Shown: one piece after another, positions 26,501-35,400 of the stretch
Numbering within the stretch: the first letter of the stretch is position 1
Layout of the letters: each line of letters starts with the position of its first letter
Assembly: GCA_945861785.1 (NCBI GenBank)
Contig: CAMAWD010000008.1
Coordinates: forward strand, 1-64,000
Reading direction: 5' to 3'
DNA length: 64,000 nucleotides
Source: Rhodoferax sp. OV413
GTDB lineage: Bacteria > Pseudomonadota > Gammaproteobacteria > Burkholderiales > Burkholderiaceae_C
The notes under the pieces: model-generated
Databases searched by the model: none
The model's input: the letters and a program-made list of their open reading frames with translations, nothing else
What the model was told of the DNA's origin: nothing
Translations under genes and position numbers: made by a program

Positions 26501-29473
26501 GACCAGGCGCTGGTCGCCCGGCCGGTCCTCGCGCACCAGCACCACGGCCTGCGCCACCCCAGGCGCGCGGGCGATCACGGCCTCGATTTCACCAAGCTCG
26601 ATGCGGTAGCCGCGCAGCTTGACCTGGGTGTCACCACGTCCGAGGTATTCAAGCCGGCCGTCGGCTCGCCAGCGTGCCAAGTCGCCGGTGTCGTACATGC
26701 GGGCGCCGGGCTGGCCGATGGAGGGGCCGCGGAACGGATCGGCCACGAAGCGTTCGGCGGTCAACGCTTCGCGGCCCCAGTAGCCGCGCGCCACACCAGC
26801 ACCGCCGATGAACAGCCGGCCGGTCACCCCCACCGGCACGGGTGCACCCGCAGCGTCGAGCAGGTAGACCCGGGTGTTGGCAATCGGCCGGCCGATTGGC
26901 ACCGCGCCGCGGCCGGGACCGACCCGCTCGGCGGTGGACCAGATCGTCGTCTCGGTCGGGCCGTACAGGTTCCACAGCGCGCTGCAACGCGTGAGCAGCG
27001 CATCGGCCAGGTCACGCGCCAGGGCCTCGCCGCCGCACAGCAGCGTCAGGCCCGGCCGTCCCGACCAGCCCGCGGCCAGCAGCAGGCGCCAGGTGGCGGG
27101 GGTCGCCTGCATCACCGTGGCGCCTGAGGTCTCGATCAGACGGGCCAGCGCCGCGCCATCCTGTGCCACCTCCCGGCTGGCCAGCTCGATGCGCGCGCCC
27201 ACCATCAGCGGCAGGTAGAGTTCCAGGCCGGCGATGTCAAAGGACAGCGTGGTGACCGCCAGCAGCACGTCCTGGGCGCGAAGGCCGGGCGCCAGCGTCA
27301 TCGCGTGCAGGAAGCTGGCCAGCGCGCGGTGATGCACCATCACGCCCTTGGGCTGGCCGGTGGAGCCGGAGGTGTAGAGCAGGTAGGCCAGGTCATCCGG
27401 CGCCGGGCCGCTGGCCAGCGGCGTTGCCTCGTGGGCGGCGATGGCAGCGGCGTCACCGTCCACGCTGACGATTCTGGCCGCGCCGGCGTCCAGGCTGCCC
27501 CGCAGGGCTTCCTCGGTCAGCAGCAGCGCCGCGCCGCTGTCCTGCAGCATGAAGGCCAGCCGGCCGGCCGGGTAGGCCGGGTCCAGCGGCAGGTAGGCAG
27601 CGCCGGCCTTCATCACCGCCAGCACGGCCACCAGCATCGCCGGGCCGCGCTGCAGGTGGATGCCGACGCGCGCCGGCGCCGCAGCGGCCAGACCCAGCTG
27701 CACCCGCAGGTGGCGGGCCAGGCGGTTGGCCTGGGCGTCCAGCGCGCCGTAGCTGAGCGTGCGGCCCTCGAAGGCCAGCGCCACGGCCTCGCCGTGCCGG
27801 GCCGCCTGCTGCTCGAGCCGGCGCGTGATGGGCGTCTCGTCGAAGGCCTGGGCGGTGTCGTTCCAGCGCTGCAGCAATTCATCGCGCCCCTCGTCACCCA
27901 GCAGGTCCACCGCGCCTCCGGTCACCGCGGGCGCGGCCACCACTGCCTCCGCCGCTCGGCGGTACTGTGCTGCCAGACGCACGACGCTGGCGCGCTCGAA
28001 CAGGTCGGTACAGTAGTTGAAGGCCAGTATGAACGCTGCCCCGGTGTCGAGTACGTCCAGCGCCAGGTCGACCTGCACGCTGCCGGCCAGCGCCGCGTCG
28101 GCGGCGTCGCCGACGTCGGTGGCCGAACCGTCCGACGCGTCATCGTCGGACGGCAATCCGGCCAGGGCGCCTGACGCGCCTTGCACCAGCATGTTGAACA
28201 TGGCCTGGAACAGCGGATTGCGGCTCAGGTCACGCGGTGGGCGCAGTTCATCGACCAGCATCTGGAACGGCAGGCCCTGGTGTGCAAAGGCGCCCAGCGC
28301 GGTTTCGCGCACCCGCGCCAACAGGTCGGTGAACGGCATCGCTGGCGCCAGTTCGGTGCGCAGCACCAGGCTGTTGACCAACACGCCTTGCAAATGCTCC
28401 AGCTCCGGCCGGGCACGGCCGGCGATGGGCGAACCCACCACCACGTCCCACTGGCCGGTTTGGCGCGCCAGCAGCAGCTTGAACAATGCGAGCAGCAGCA
28501 TGTAGGGCGTGACCTGCTGGCGCTGGGCCAGCGTGCGCAGCGCCAGCGACAGCGCGGGTGTCAGCGTCAGCGTCAGCACGCTGCCGTTGCCCGAGTGCTG
28601 TGGTGGGCGTGGCAGGTCGGTCGGCAGTTCCAGTACCTGCGGCATGCCGGCCAGCCGCTCGCACCACCAGGTCAGTTGCTCGCGCAGGCGCTCGCCGTGC
28701 AAATGCTGGCGCTGCCACAGCGCAAAATCGGCATACTGGATCGGCAGGCTGGCCAGGCGCGGCTCTCGGCCCTCGCGCTGGGCGGCCACCGCCTCGGCCA
28801 ATTCGGCATTCAGCCGCGCCATGGCCCAGCCGTCGGTGGCGATGTGGTGCACGAAAACAAACACCGCACATCGCCCACCCGAGAGCTGGAACAGCCGCAA
28901 GCGCCAGACCGGCCCATGGGCCAGGTCGAACGGCTCGGCCAATGCCTGGCGTGCCGGTCCGCGCAATGCCGCACCGAGTTCGGCATCGGGCAGCGCCGTG
29001 AGGTCTACCGGCCGCAGATCGACCGGGCCGGCAGTTCCCACCAACTGGTACGGGCCGTCGTCGCCCTCCGGGTAGATGGTGCGCAGCACCTCGTGGCGCG
29101 CCAGCAACCGGCCCCAGGCCGCGGCCACATCACCCGGCCTGGCCTGCAGCACCAGGTGCGTCTGCAGGTGGAACGCCACGCCGCGCGGGTTCAGGCGCTG
29201 GAGGAACCAGATGCGCTGCTGGTCGAAGGACAGTGGCAGCCTGCCCGCGACGGCCCCGGCAGGGCGCGGCAGGATGGCGCCGTCCTCGGCGCGGGCCGAG
29301 CGGCGCAGGAAGCCCACCACCTCGTCACGGCGCGCCGCCAGCCGGGCCTTCAAGGCCGGGTCAAGGCCCTGACTGGGCGCGCTGACGCGCAACGCCTCTC
29401 CGTCGAGCCAGACGCGAACATCCTGCGCCTTCAAGGCCAGCAGGAATTGCTCGATCGGGGGCTCAGAGCGCAT
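20477..29473 (-). CDS. Hybrid NRPS-PKS P6: docking-C-A(Gly)-PCP-KS-AT-KR-ACP-hydrolase
   Basis: About 2998 residues, last synthetase of the line. The first ~50 residues (LKAQDVRVWLDGEALRVSAP, then a helical end) look like a TubC-type docking domain. Approximate positions: C domain 75-510 (HHIATDG near 209); A domain 530-1020 (YTSGSTGQPKG near 703, hand-read code D-I-L-Q-L-G-L-I-W, glycine type); PCP near 1091 (GGHSL); KS 1150-1580 (TACSA, Cys near 1324); AT 1680-1980 (GHSLGEY near 1783; HAFHS, malonyl type); KR 2300-2480 (GGLGGVG; YAAAN intact); ACP near 2614. A C-terminal alpha/beta hydrolase fold (2719-end) reads VLGLRVGG where a thioesterase has GxSxG, so the nucleophile Ser is Arg (codon CGT). 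Expected step: add glycine, extend with malonyl-CoA, reduce. The start is the ATG at 29473, overlapping the upstream gene by 11 bases. Confidence 0.93.
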   Translation of the reverse strand: MRSEPPIEQFLLALKAQDVRVWLDGEALRVSAPSQGLDPALKARLAARRDEVVGFLRRSARAEDGAILPRPAGAVAGRLPLSFDQQRIWFLQRLNPRGVAFHLQTHLVLQARPGDVAAAWGRLLARHEVLRTIYPEGDDGPYQLVGTAGPVDLRPVDLTALPDAELGAALRGPARQALAEPFDLAHGPVWRLRLFQLSGGRCAVFVFVHHIATDGWAMARLNAELAEAVAAQREGREPRLASLPIQYADFALWQRQHLHGERLREQLTWWCERLAGMPQVLELPTDLPRPPQHSGNGSVLTLTLTPALSLALRTLAQRQQVTPYMLLLALFKLLLARQTGQWDVVVGSPIAGRARPELEHLQGVLVNSLVLRTELAPAMPFTDLLARVRETALGAFAHQGLPFQMLVDELRPPRDLSRNPLFQAMFNMLVQGASGALAGLPSDDDASDGSATDVGDAADAALAGSVQVDLALDVLDTGAAFILAFNYCTDLFERASVVRLAAQYRRAAEAVVAAPAVTGGAVDLLGDEGRDELLQRWNDTAQAFDETPITRRLEQQAARHGEAVALAFEGRTLSYGALDAQANRLARHLRVQLGLAAAAPARVGIHLQRGPAMLVAVLAVMKAGAAYLPLDPAYPAGRLAFMLQDSGAALLLTEEALRGSLDAGAARIVSVDGDAAAIAAHEATPLASGPAPDDLAYLLYTSGSTGQPKGVMVHHRALASFLHAMTLAPGLRAQDVLLAVTTLSFDIAGLELYLPLMVGARIELASREVAQDGAALARLIETSGATVMQATPATWRLLLAAGWSGRPGLTLLCGGEALARDLADALLTRCSALWNLYGPTETTIWSTAERVGPGRGAVPIGRPIANTRVYLLDAAGAPVPVGVTGRLFIGGAGVARGYWGREALTAERFVADPFRGPSIGQPGARMYDTGDLARWRADGRLEYLGRGDTQVKLRGYRIELGEIEAVIARAPGVAQAVVLVREDRPGDQRLVAYLVPQPGAVPTEEGLRATAAQLLPAFMVPAAWVMLPALPLTPNGKVDRQALPPPRAAAPLVATDPVPPRSETEQRLAAIWRALLHVNQIGVHDNFFDIGGHSLLVVALQGRLLEAFGIELPVVALFEHPTIAALASRLAGQGPTDVAPDPAAARYAAGAAGQGRGDGGDAIAVIGLAGRFPGADDLDAFWQLLCDGREAISFFDEATLLAEGSDPSVLRHPDFVPAKGVIREPGHFDAGFFKYSPADAEAMDPQQRLFLQCAWHALEDAGHDSARFAGAVGVYAATSLNSYTLRSVMAMGDPGQAFLNDKDFLATRVAYKLDLRGPALTVQTACSASLVALAEACESLAAGRCDMALAGGVSVGVPVITGYVYQEGGIRTRDGHCRPFDAKADGCVGGDGLAVVVLKRLADALADGDTVHAVVRGWAVNNDGANKVGFTAPSVAGQAACIVQALRRAGAAPGSIGYVETHGTGTVLGDPIELAALNQAYGAGVARRSVALGTLKPNIGHLDAAAGIAGFVKAVLCLRERRLPPSLFFETPNPKLAFDDGPFYVNASLTDWLAPAGGQPRRAGVSAFGIGGTNAHVVLEEAPPATALPVQSAQPAMPSLLVVSARTPAALDAATSRLGAHLAARPRTALADVAFTLLAGRRLFEQRRFAVCRNTSDAADVFAGTAPQRLVTGTGSGSRPEVVFMFSGQGAQYPGMTRGLYVAYQVFRDEVDRCAALLQPHLGLDLRELLYPDDGTDGDSEAGAAARLQRTEHAQPALFVVEYALARLWMHWGVVPQAMIGHSLGEYVAACLSGVITLPDALAAVALRGRLMQAQPGGAMLAVPLAGVDLATMLAGAGLGIAAENTAGLTVVSGPHDSIAELGRRLAAAGHEARPLQTSHAFHSPMMMPAVAPLVDFLRSVALRPPKIPYLSNLSGDWVTDADATDPQAWGRHIVAPVQFASALERLHARRPVFVEVGPGNALCTFAKASAPTGDPAVVVASTRHPRERRDDTEVLLHALGQLWLAGVTIDAAALSGTPPRRVSLPGYPFEGQHYWLRMQAPPGAPAALSGLLDKRADTDQWCYLPAWLAGQPLPVPPAHEAWDGPWLVLHHGHGPGAALVAELRARGASVVQVTPSDRLREPGPGHYALEPTEPDSYRKVLDALQAAGTTPRRVVHAFGLSDAGAAAEARTFDLAFYSLLYLMQALAARFSDAMPRLEVLSDRLHAVIGDEALRPEAATALGLARVLPQEWPGAVCRVVDIDVGFHGTPVGLPMLLGELADAGTEPVVALRGRRRWRPCMEAAGAPVPGAGMALRARGVYVITGGLGGVGLALAAHLAHRVQARLVLVGRSAFPAPQTWDAWLAGHAADDPTCRRIAALRAMQADGAELLLASADVADEAALRAVAAQARKHFGPVHGVLHAAGVLSGPSLAPIAKLTRAECEAQLRPKQVGLRALEAAFDSPALELMMVVSSISTVLGGLGLAAYAAANQFMDTLVQQRRGADRRAWVSVNWDAWHFGPAPVGARRGSVAALALTPEEGVRVFDRVLALGAPPQLVVSTADLDRRIERNRQALAERDAPAETPPPAGHTRPALASAYVAPRTELERAIAEVWQELLGIDQVGIYDNFFDLGGHSLLAVRAAARLREKLGVSLSMERFLELGTVDQVAWQSLGQVAAGLQQAGAAAPAAEGGASSSPDDPTLNAVPDAVVQASASASAAAGAEGDASRGSSPADARTPPMPRLEPFFFGPGDRQLFGLLRRPPAPRGAGVVLCAPHGHEFIRCHRALRELGHQLALAGFDVLSFDYHGTGDSDGDYEDATLPGCVQDTGAAIDALVARAAPRFIAVLGLRVGGAVALAAVDGRSDVQALALWDPVVAGADLADDIARIAALQALPPLAQQDVEQSDVLAWSVSTELVRGIEGIDLCRALPPVLPPLLVLETGTEGGGRRLADLARAQGQRAEHCRIDEARVWTREPYEAVAPRQTQAALLAWLQGVVPCAARPPEGARTEVRSTEVA

Positions 29474-32400
29474 ACTCGTCCCGCGCATCATCGGCCACCG
29501 CCGTTGGCGTGCCTTGCGTCCAGGCCAGAGCTTCCACGTGCCCGGCCAGTTGCGCCACCGTCGGCAACTCGAGGAAACGCTCGATCGGCAGCGGCACACC
29601 CAGCTCGGAGCGCAGGCGCGCAACCAGTTGGATCGCCATCAGCGAGTGACCGCCCAGGTCGAAGAAATCATCGTCGACGCCGATGCCGTCAATTGCGAGC
29701 GCGGCCTGCCAAGCCAGCACTATCGCGCGCTCGGTGTCGGTGGACGGTGCCCGGTAGGCACTGGAGACCGCGGGCCGGGCATGCGCGGACGGCGGCGCGA
29801 CGGCGCCAGCGAGCGCGCCGGATGTATCCACCACCGGTGCCGCAGGCGGCGGTTGCAGGCGCGCCGCCAAGGGCCGGGTGGACACCACCAGCTGCGGCAG
29901 CCGGCCCGCCAGTGCGCGCCGCAGCAACTGCGTGCCCTCGGCATTGCCGATGCCATCGCGCAGCGCCTGGCGGCGGCCCTCGGCCAGCGCCGCCGGCAGG
30001 CTGGTGTCCAGTGCCATGCCGGCCTCGCGCCAGGTGTCCCAGGCGATGGCCACGGTGAGGCCGCCCCGGCGCGCCTGCCGCTCCAGGGCGAAGGCGTCCA
30101 GGAAGGCGTTGGCCGCCGTGTAGTCGACCTGCCCGGCGCTGCCCAGCGTGGCATTGATCGACGAGCACAGCACGAAGGCTTCGACCGGGTCGTTGGCGAG
30201 CAAGGCGTCCAGCAGCCGCGTGCCCTGCACCTTGGGCGCCAGGACGGCCTGCGCGGCGGCCAGGGTCTTCAGCGCGATGATGCCGCCGCCCGGCAGCCCG
30301 GCCGCATGCAGCACGGCCTGCACCGGCCCGAAACGCTGGCGCAACTGGTCCAGCGCCCGGGCCAGGGCGGCGCCGTCCTGCACGTCGGCGACCAGCAACT
30401 CGACCTCGGCGCCAGCGGCGCGCAAAGCCAGCACGGCACGAATGCGCTGGCTGATACGGTCGTCCTGCGGATGGTCGGCCAACCAGCCGGCCCATGCGGC
30501 CGATGCCGGAAGCGCCGTGCGGCCCAGAAGACCGAGCCGCAGACCAGGCACCGCAGCGGCAAGGCCCAGCGCCAGCACCTGGCCGATGCCGCCCAGCCCG
30601 CCGGTGACCAGCACCACCGCGCCGTCGGGCAGGCGCGCCGGCCGACCGCCGGCAGGCGGCAATCGGGCCGGCTCGAACCCCCGTTGCCAGCGCTGGCCAC
30701 CGCGCCAGGCCAGCGCCAAACCCGGCACCGGCGGCGCCGGCGCCAATGCTTCGGTCAGCAGCCACGGGGCGGCCTGCTCCGCAGCGCCGACGGGCAGGTC
30801 GACCTGGCGACAGCGCAAGGCCGGGTATTCGTGCGGCGCCACCAGCACCGGGCCGGCAAGCTGGGCCTTTTCCGCGCACACCATATCGCCCGGCAGCACG
30901 GCCTGCGCACCATCGCTGACAAACAGCAATTCCACCGTCTCGCCGGCCGCGGCACGGCGGCCCGCGGCGCGCACCGTGCAGGTGGGGCTCCAAAAGCAGC
31001 GCTCGCTGCGGCGGCCGGCCTCGCCCACTGCTCCCAGGTGCAGCACGTGCGACGGCAATCCACCCTCAGCGGCCAGCAGGTCGAACAACCGCTCGTGGTC
31101 TGCCTCGCTCGCAGGGTCGAAGCGCACCCTTTGCTTGTCGAGTCGTGCAAAGCCATCACCCGGCACCGCGAGAATGGCGTCCGCTCCGGCTTCATGCAGC
31201 CGCTGCAGCAGCGCCTGGCTCAGACCGTCGTCATCGCCCAACAGCAGCCAACGCCCCTGCGGCAAGGGCAGCTCGGCCAATGCGGCCGGCGACGGCAGCT
31301 GCCGCCACGACGGCATGTGCAGCCAATCGGCCAGGTCAGCCAGTCGCCCGGGCAAGACGGGGGCTTGCGCATGGCCACCGCGCGATGCCCAGTAACGCTG
31401 GCGCTCGAACGGGTAGGTCGGCATCGACAGGCGGCGCGGCCGGCCCGGCGAATACAACGCGGCGAAATCAACCGGCTGGCCGGCCAGCCAGAGCTGGCCC
31501 AGCGCGGCCAGCAGCTGTTCGTCGTCGGGCCGCTGCTCGCGCGGGCGGCGCAAGCTGTTCACCACCGCCGCAGCGTTGGCCCGCAGCCCATGGGCCTCGG
31601 CGAAGGCACACAGGGTGCGCCCGGGGCCCACTTCCAGCAGGCGATGCGGTGTGGCCAACAGCGTGGTCAGGCCCTCACGGAAGCGCACCGTGTCGCGCAC
31701 CTGGCGACCCCAGTAGGCCGGGTCGGTGGCTTGCTCCGCGGTGATCCAGGTGCCGGTGAGATTCGAGACAAATCGCAGCTTGGGCGCTCGCCGCGGCACC
31801 GCCGCCACGGCGCTGGTGAACGCCGGGACCACCGCGTCCATCGCCGCGGAGTGGAACGCGTGCGATGTGTGCAGCCGCGTGCCCGCGATGCCGTCTGCGG
31901 CCCAGCGCGCCTGCAGGGCGTCGATCTCGTCGTGCGGGCCGGCCACCACACACAGGCCGTCGGCGTTGTCAGCCGCCAGGCTCAGCCCGCCCGCGAGCTG
32001 GGCTTGCGCCCTGCCCGCCGACAGCGGCACGGCCAGCATCGCACCGCTGGGCTGGGCCTGCATCAACTGGCCGCGCAGCGCCACCAGTGCAAGCGTGTCG
32101 TCAAGTGTGAACACCTCGGCCAGACAGGCCGCCACCCATTCGCCCAGGCTGTGGCCCAGCATCGCGTCGGGCTCGACGCCCAACTGGCGCCAAAGTCGGG
32201 CCAGCGCCCATTCGACAACGAACAACGCGGGCTGCGCATAACGCGTCTGGCTCAGCAGCTCGGTGGCCACGGCCGCGCCGCCCGCGTCGGTCGGGGCCAG
32301 CAGGTCCATGAGGTCCAGCCCCATCGGGCCGCGCAGGCGCCGCGCCGCATCCTCCACGTCGGCGCGAAAGCCGGCGTACCGCTCAAGCAGCCCGCGCGCC

Positions 32401-35400
32401 ATGTCGAGATGCTGAGTGCCCTGGCCGCTGAACAGGAAGGCGGTGCCAACGGCCTGTGGCGGCGTCAGCGCCGACGCCGCACGGCCATCGCGCAGCTGTT
32501 GCACCGCCTCAGCCACGCTGCCGGCGACCAGCATGCGCCGGTGCTCGAAGGCGCGCCGACCCAGCTGCAGCGTGGCGGCGGCGGCACACAGGTCGACGCC
32601 CGGTTCGGCGTCCAGGAAGTCGGCCAGCTGCGTGCTGGCGGTGTCGAGCGCGCTGGCACTGCGCGCCGACAGCAGCAGCAGCTGCGGGCATCCAGTCGCG
32701 GGCGCCGGGGCGTCCGGCGGTGCCTGCTCCAACACCACGTGGGCATTGGTACCGCCGATGCCGAAACTGCTGACGCCGGCGCGCCGCGGGTGGCCTTCGG
32801 GCACCGGCCAATCGGCGAGCACGGTCTGCACGTGGAACGGGCTGTCGCCAAAACCGATCTTGGGGTTGGGTTGGTCGAAATTCAGGCTCGGCGGCAGTTG
32901 CCCGTGCGACACACAGAGCACCGCCTTGATGAAGCCGGCCACGCCGGCGGCGGCGTCGAGGTGGCCGATGTTGGTCTTCAGCGAGCCGATGGCACAGGCC
33001 TGGCGCCGCGTGTCGCCACCGGCACGGAAAGCCTGCGTCAATGCGGCGAGTTCTATCGGGTCGCCCAAGACGGTGCCGGTGCCATGGGTCTCGACATAAC
33101 CCACGGTGGCCGGCGCCACACCGGCCAGGGCTTGCGCGGTGCTGATGACCTCGGCCTGGCCGGCGACGCTGGGTGCGGTGAAGCCGGCCTTGGCCGCACC
33201 GTCGTTGTTGACCGCCACGCCCTTCACCACCGCCAGCACCGGGTGGCCGCCTTCCCGGGCATCGGCCAGCCGCATCAACACCACCACGCCGACGCCATTG
33301 CCCGCAACACAGCCGCTCGCCGCGGCGTCGAAAGCCCGGCAATGGCCATCGCGCGAGGCGACGCCGCCGTCCTGCCACAGGTGGCCGCTCGCCAGCGGCA
33401 CGCTGACCGATACGCCGCCGGCCAGCGCCACGTCGCAGCGCCGCGCCACAAGCGATTCGCAGGCCTCGACCACCGCCACCAGCGAAGATGAACAGGCGGT
33501 CTGCACTGTCAGGCTCGGGCCGTGCAGGTCGAGCTTGTAGGCCACCCGCGTGGCGAGGTAGTCCTTGTCGTTGAGGAACATTCGGCCAGCATCGCCGCCG
33601 GACAGCGCCTCGTGCAGCGAGTAGCTGTTCAGGCTGGTGGAAGCGTATACACCGATCGCCCCCGGGTGGCGCTGCGCGTCGATGCCAGCCGCCTCCAGGG
33701 CTGACCAGGCATGCTCGAGGAACAGCCGCTGCTGAGGGTCCAGCGCCGCGGCGTCCGAGGGTGAGTAACCGAAGAAACCGGCGTCGAACAGGTCGACCTC
33801 GGGCGCCACGCCTTTTGATTTGACATAGTCGGGATGGCGCACCAGTTGCGCATCGTGGCCCGCCGCGATCAACTCGTCGTCGGTGAAGAAACGCAGGCCC
33901 TCGCGTGCGCCGCACAACATGGCCCAGAATTCGGCCAGATTGCGTGCGCCGGGGAAGCGGCCGTGCATGGCGACCACGGCGATGTCGCCGTCGGTGGACG
34001 CGCCGGCCAATCCGGCCGCGTGGCCCGCGTGTCGGGCTCGTCGCAGTTCACCCAACTGCCGGCCACGCTGCGGCCCGGGCCCGGCCGACGGCGGCGCCTG
34101 ATCGGCCAGGCGGCGCGCCAGCGACTCCAGCGTCGGATGGGCAAACAGCTCGACCACCGGCAGCTCGATGCCCAGGGCCTCGCGCAGGGCCGACTGCACC
34201 ATCACGAAACCAAGAGAGTCGCCCCCCAGATCGAAGAAGTTGTCGCGCCGGCGGACCCGCTCGATGCCCAGCACCTGCTGCCAGATCGCCGCCAGCCGCT
34301 GCTCCAGCCCAGCCATCGGCGGCGCGGTTTCGCGCGCCACCGCGGCAGTGGCAGACGTGGCCGGCGCGGTCAGCGCAAGGCGGTCGACCTTGCCGTTGGG
34401 CGTGAGTGGCAGCGCCGCCAGCAGCACCCAGGCCGTGGGCACCATGTGCGCCGGCAGCTCGCGCGCAGCGGCGCCCTGCAGCTCGGCCGGCTGCAGGGTT
34501 GCATCCGGCGCGCTCACCACGTAGGCCACCAGACGTGCTTCACCCGGCCGATCCTCGCGCAGCAGCGCCACCGCCTGTGCGACGCCGGGCACACGCTCGA
34601 GCACGGCCTGCACCTCGCCCAGCTCGATGCGAAAACCCCTCAATTTGATCTGGCCGTCGTTGCGACCGATGAACTCCAGGCCACCGTCGGCCAGGCGCCG
34701 CACCGCGTCGCCGGTGAGGTAGAGCCGCGCCCCGGGCTCGGTGGCGAAGGGGTCGGGCACAAAGCGCTCGGCGGTGAGCTCGGGCCGGCGCCAGTAGCCG
34801 CGTGCGACGCCGGCCCCGCCGATGGCCAGTTCACCCACTGCGCCGGCCGGCACCACGAGGCGGTGGCGATCAAGCACATGCAGCCGGGTATTGGCGATCG
34901 GCCCGCCCAGCAGCACGGGCCCCGGCCCGCGCAGCACCCGCGCGGCGGCCGACCAGATCGTCGTCTCAGTGGGGCCGTACAGGTTCCACAGCCCAGCCCC
35001 GCAGGGCAGCAGGCGCTCGGCCAGCTCGCGCGGCAGCGCCTCGCCGCCGCACAGCAGCTTCAACCGCGGGTGGCCGGTCCAGCCTGCGGCCAGCAACAGG
35101 CGCCAGCTGGCCGGCGTGGCCTGCACCATGGTGGCCTGCGTGTCGTCAATCAGACGCGCCAGCGCCGCGCCATCGACCGCGGTGGCCGCGCTGGCGAGTG
35201 CAATACAGGCGCCGGTGGCCAGCGGCAGGTACAGCTCCAGCCCGGCGATATCGAACGACAGGGTGGTCAATGCCACCACCACATCGTCCTCGGCGCAGCC
35301 GGGTTGCCGGGCCATGGCGGCGATGAAATTGGCCAGCGCGAGGTGCTCGATCATCACCCCCTTGGGACGGCCGGTGGAGCCCGAGGTGTAGATCACATAG

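Noticed and set aside
29514-33491. Very long open frames on the plus strand opposite the megasynthases (for example 29514-33491, 21521-24907, 33834-37199).
   Set aside because: They are antisense shadows in very GC-rich DNA: compositions are dominated by Arg, Gln, His and Ala, there are no domains, and the opposite strand encodes clear NRPS/PKS motifs throughout.
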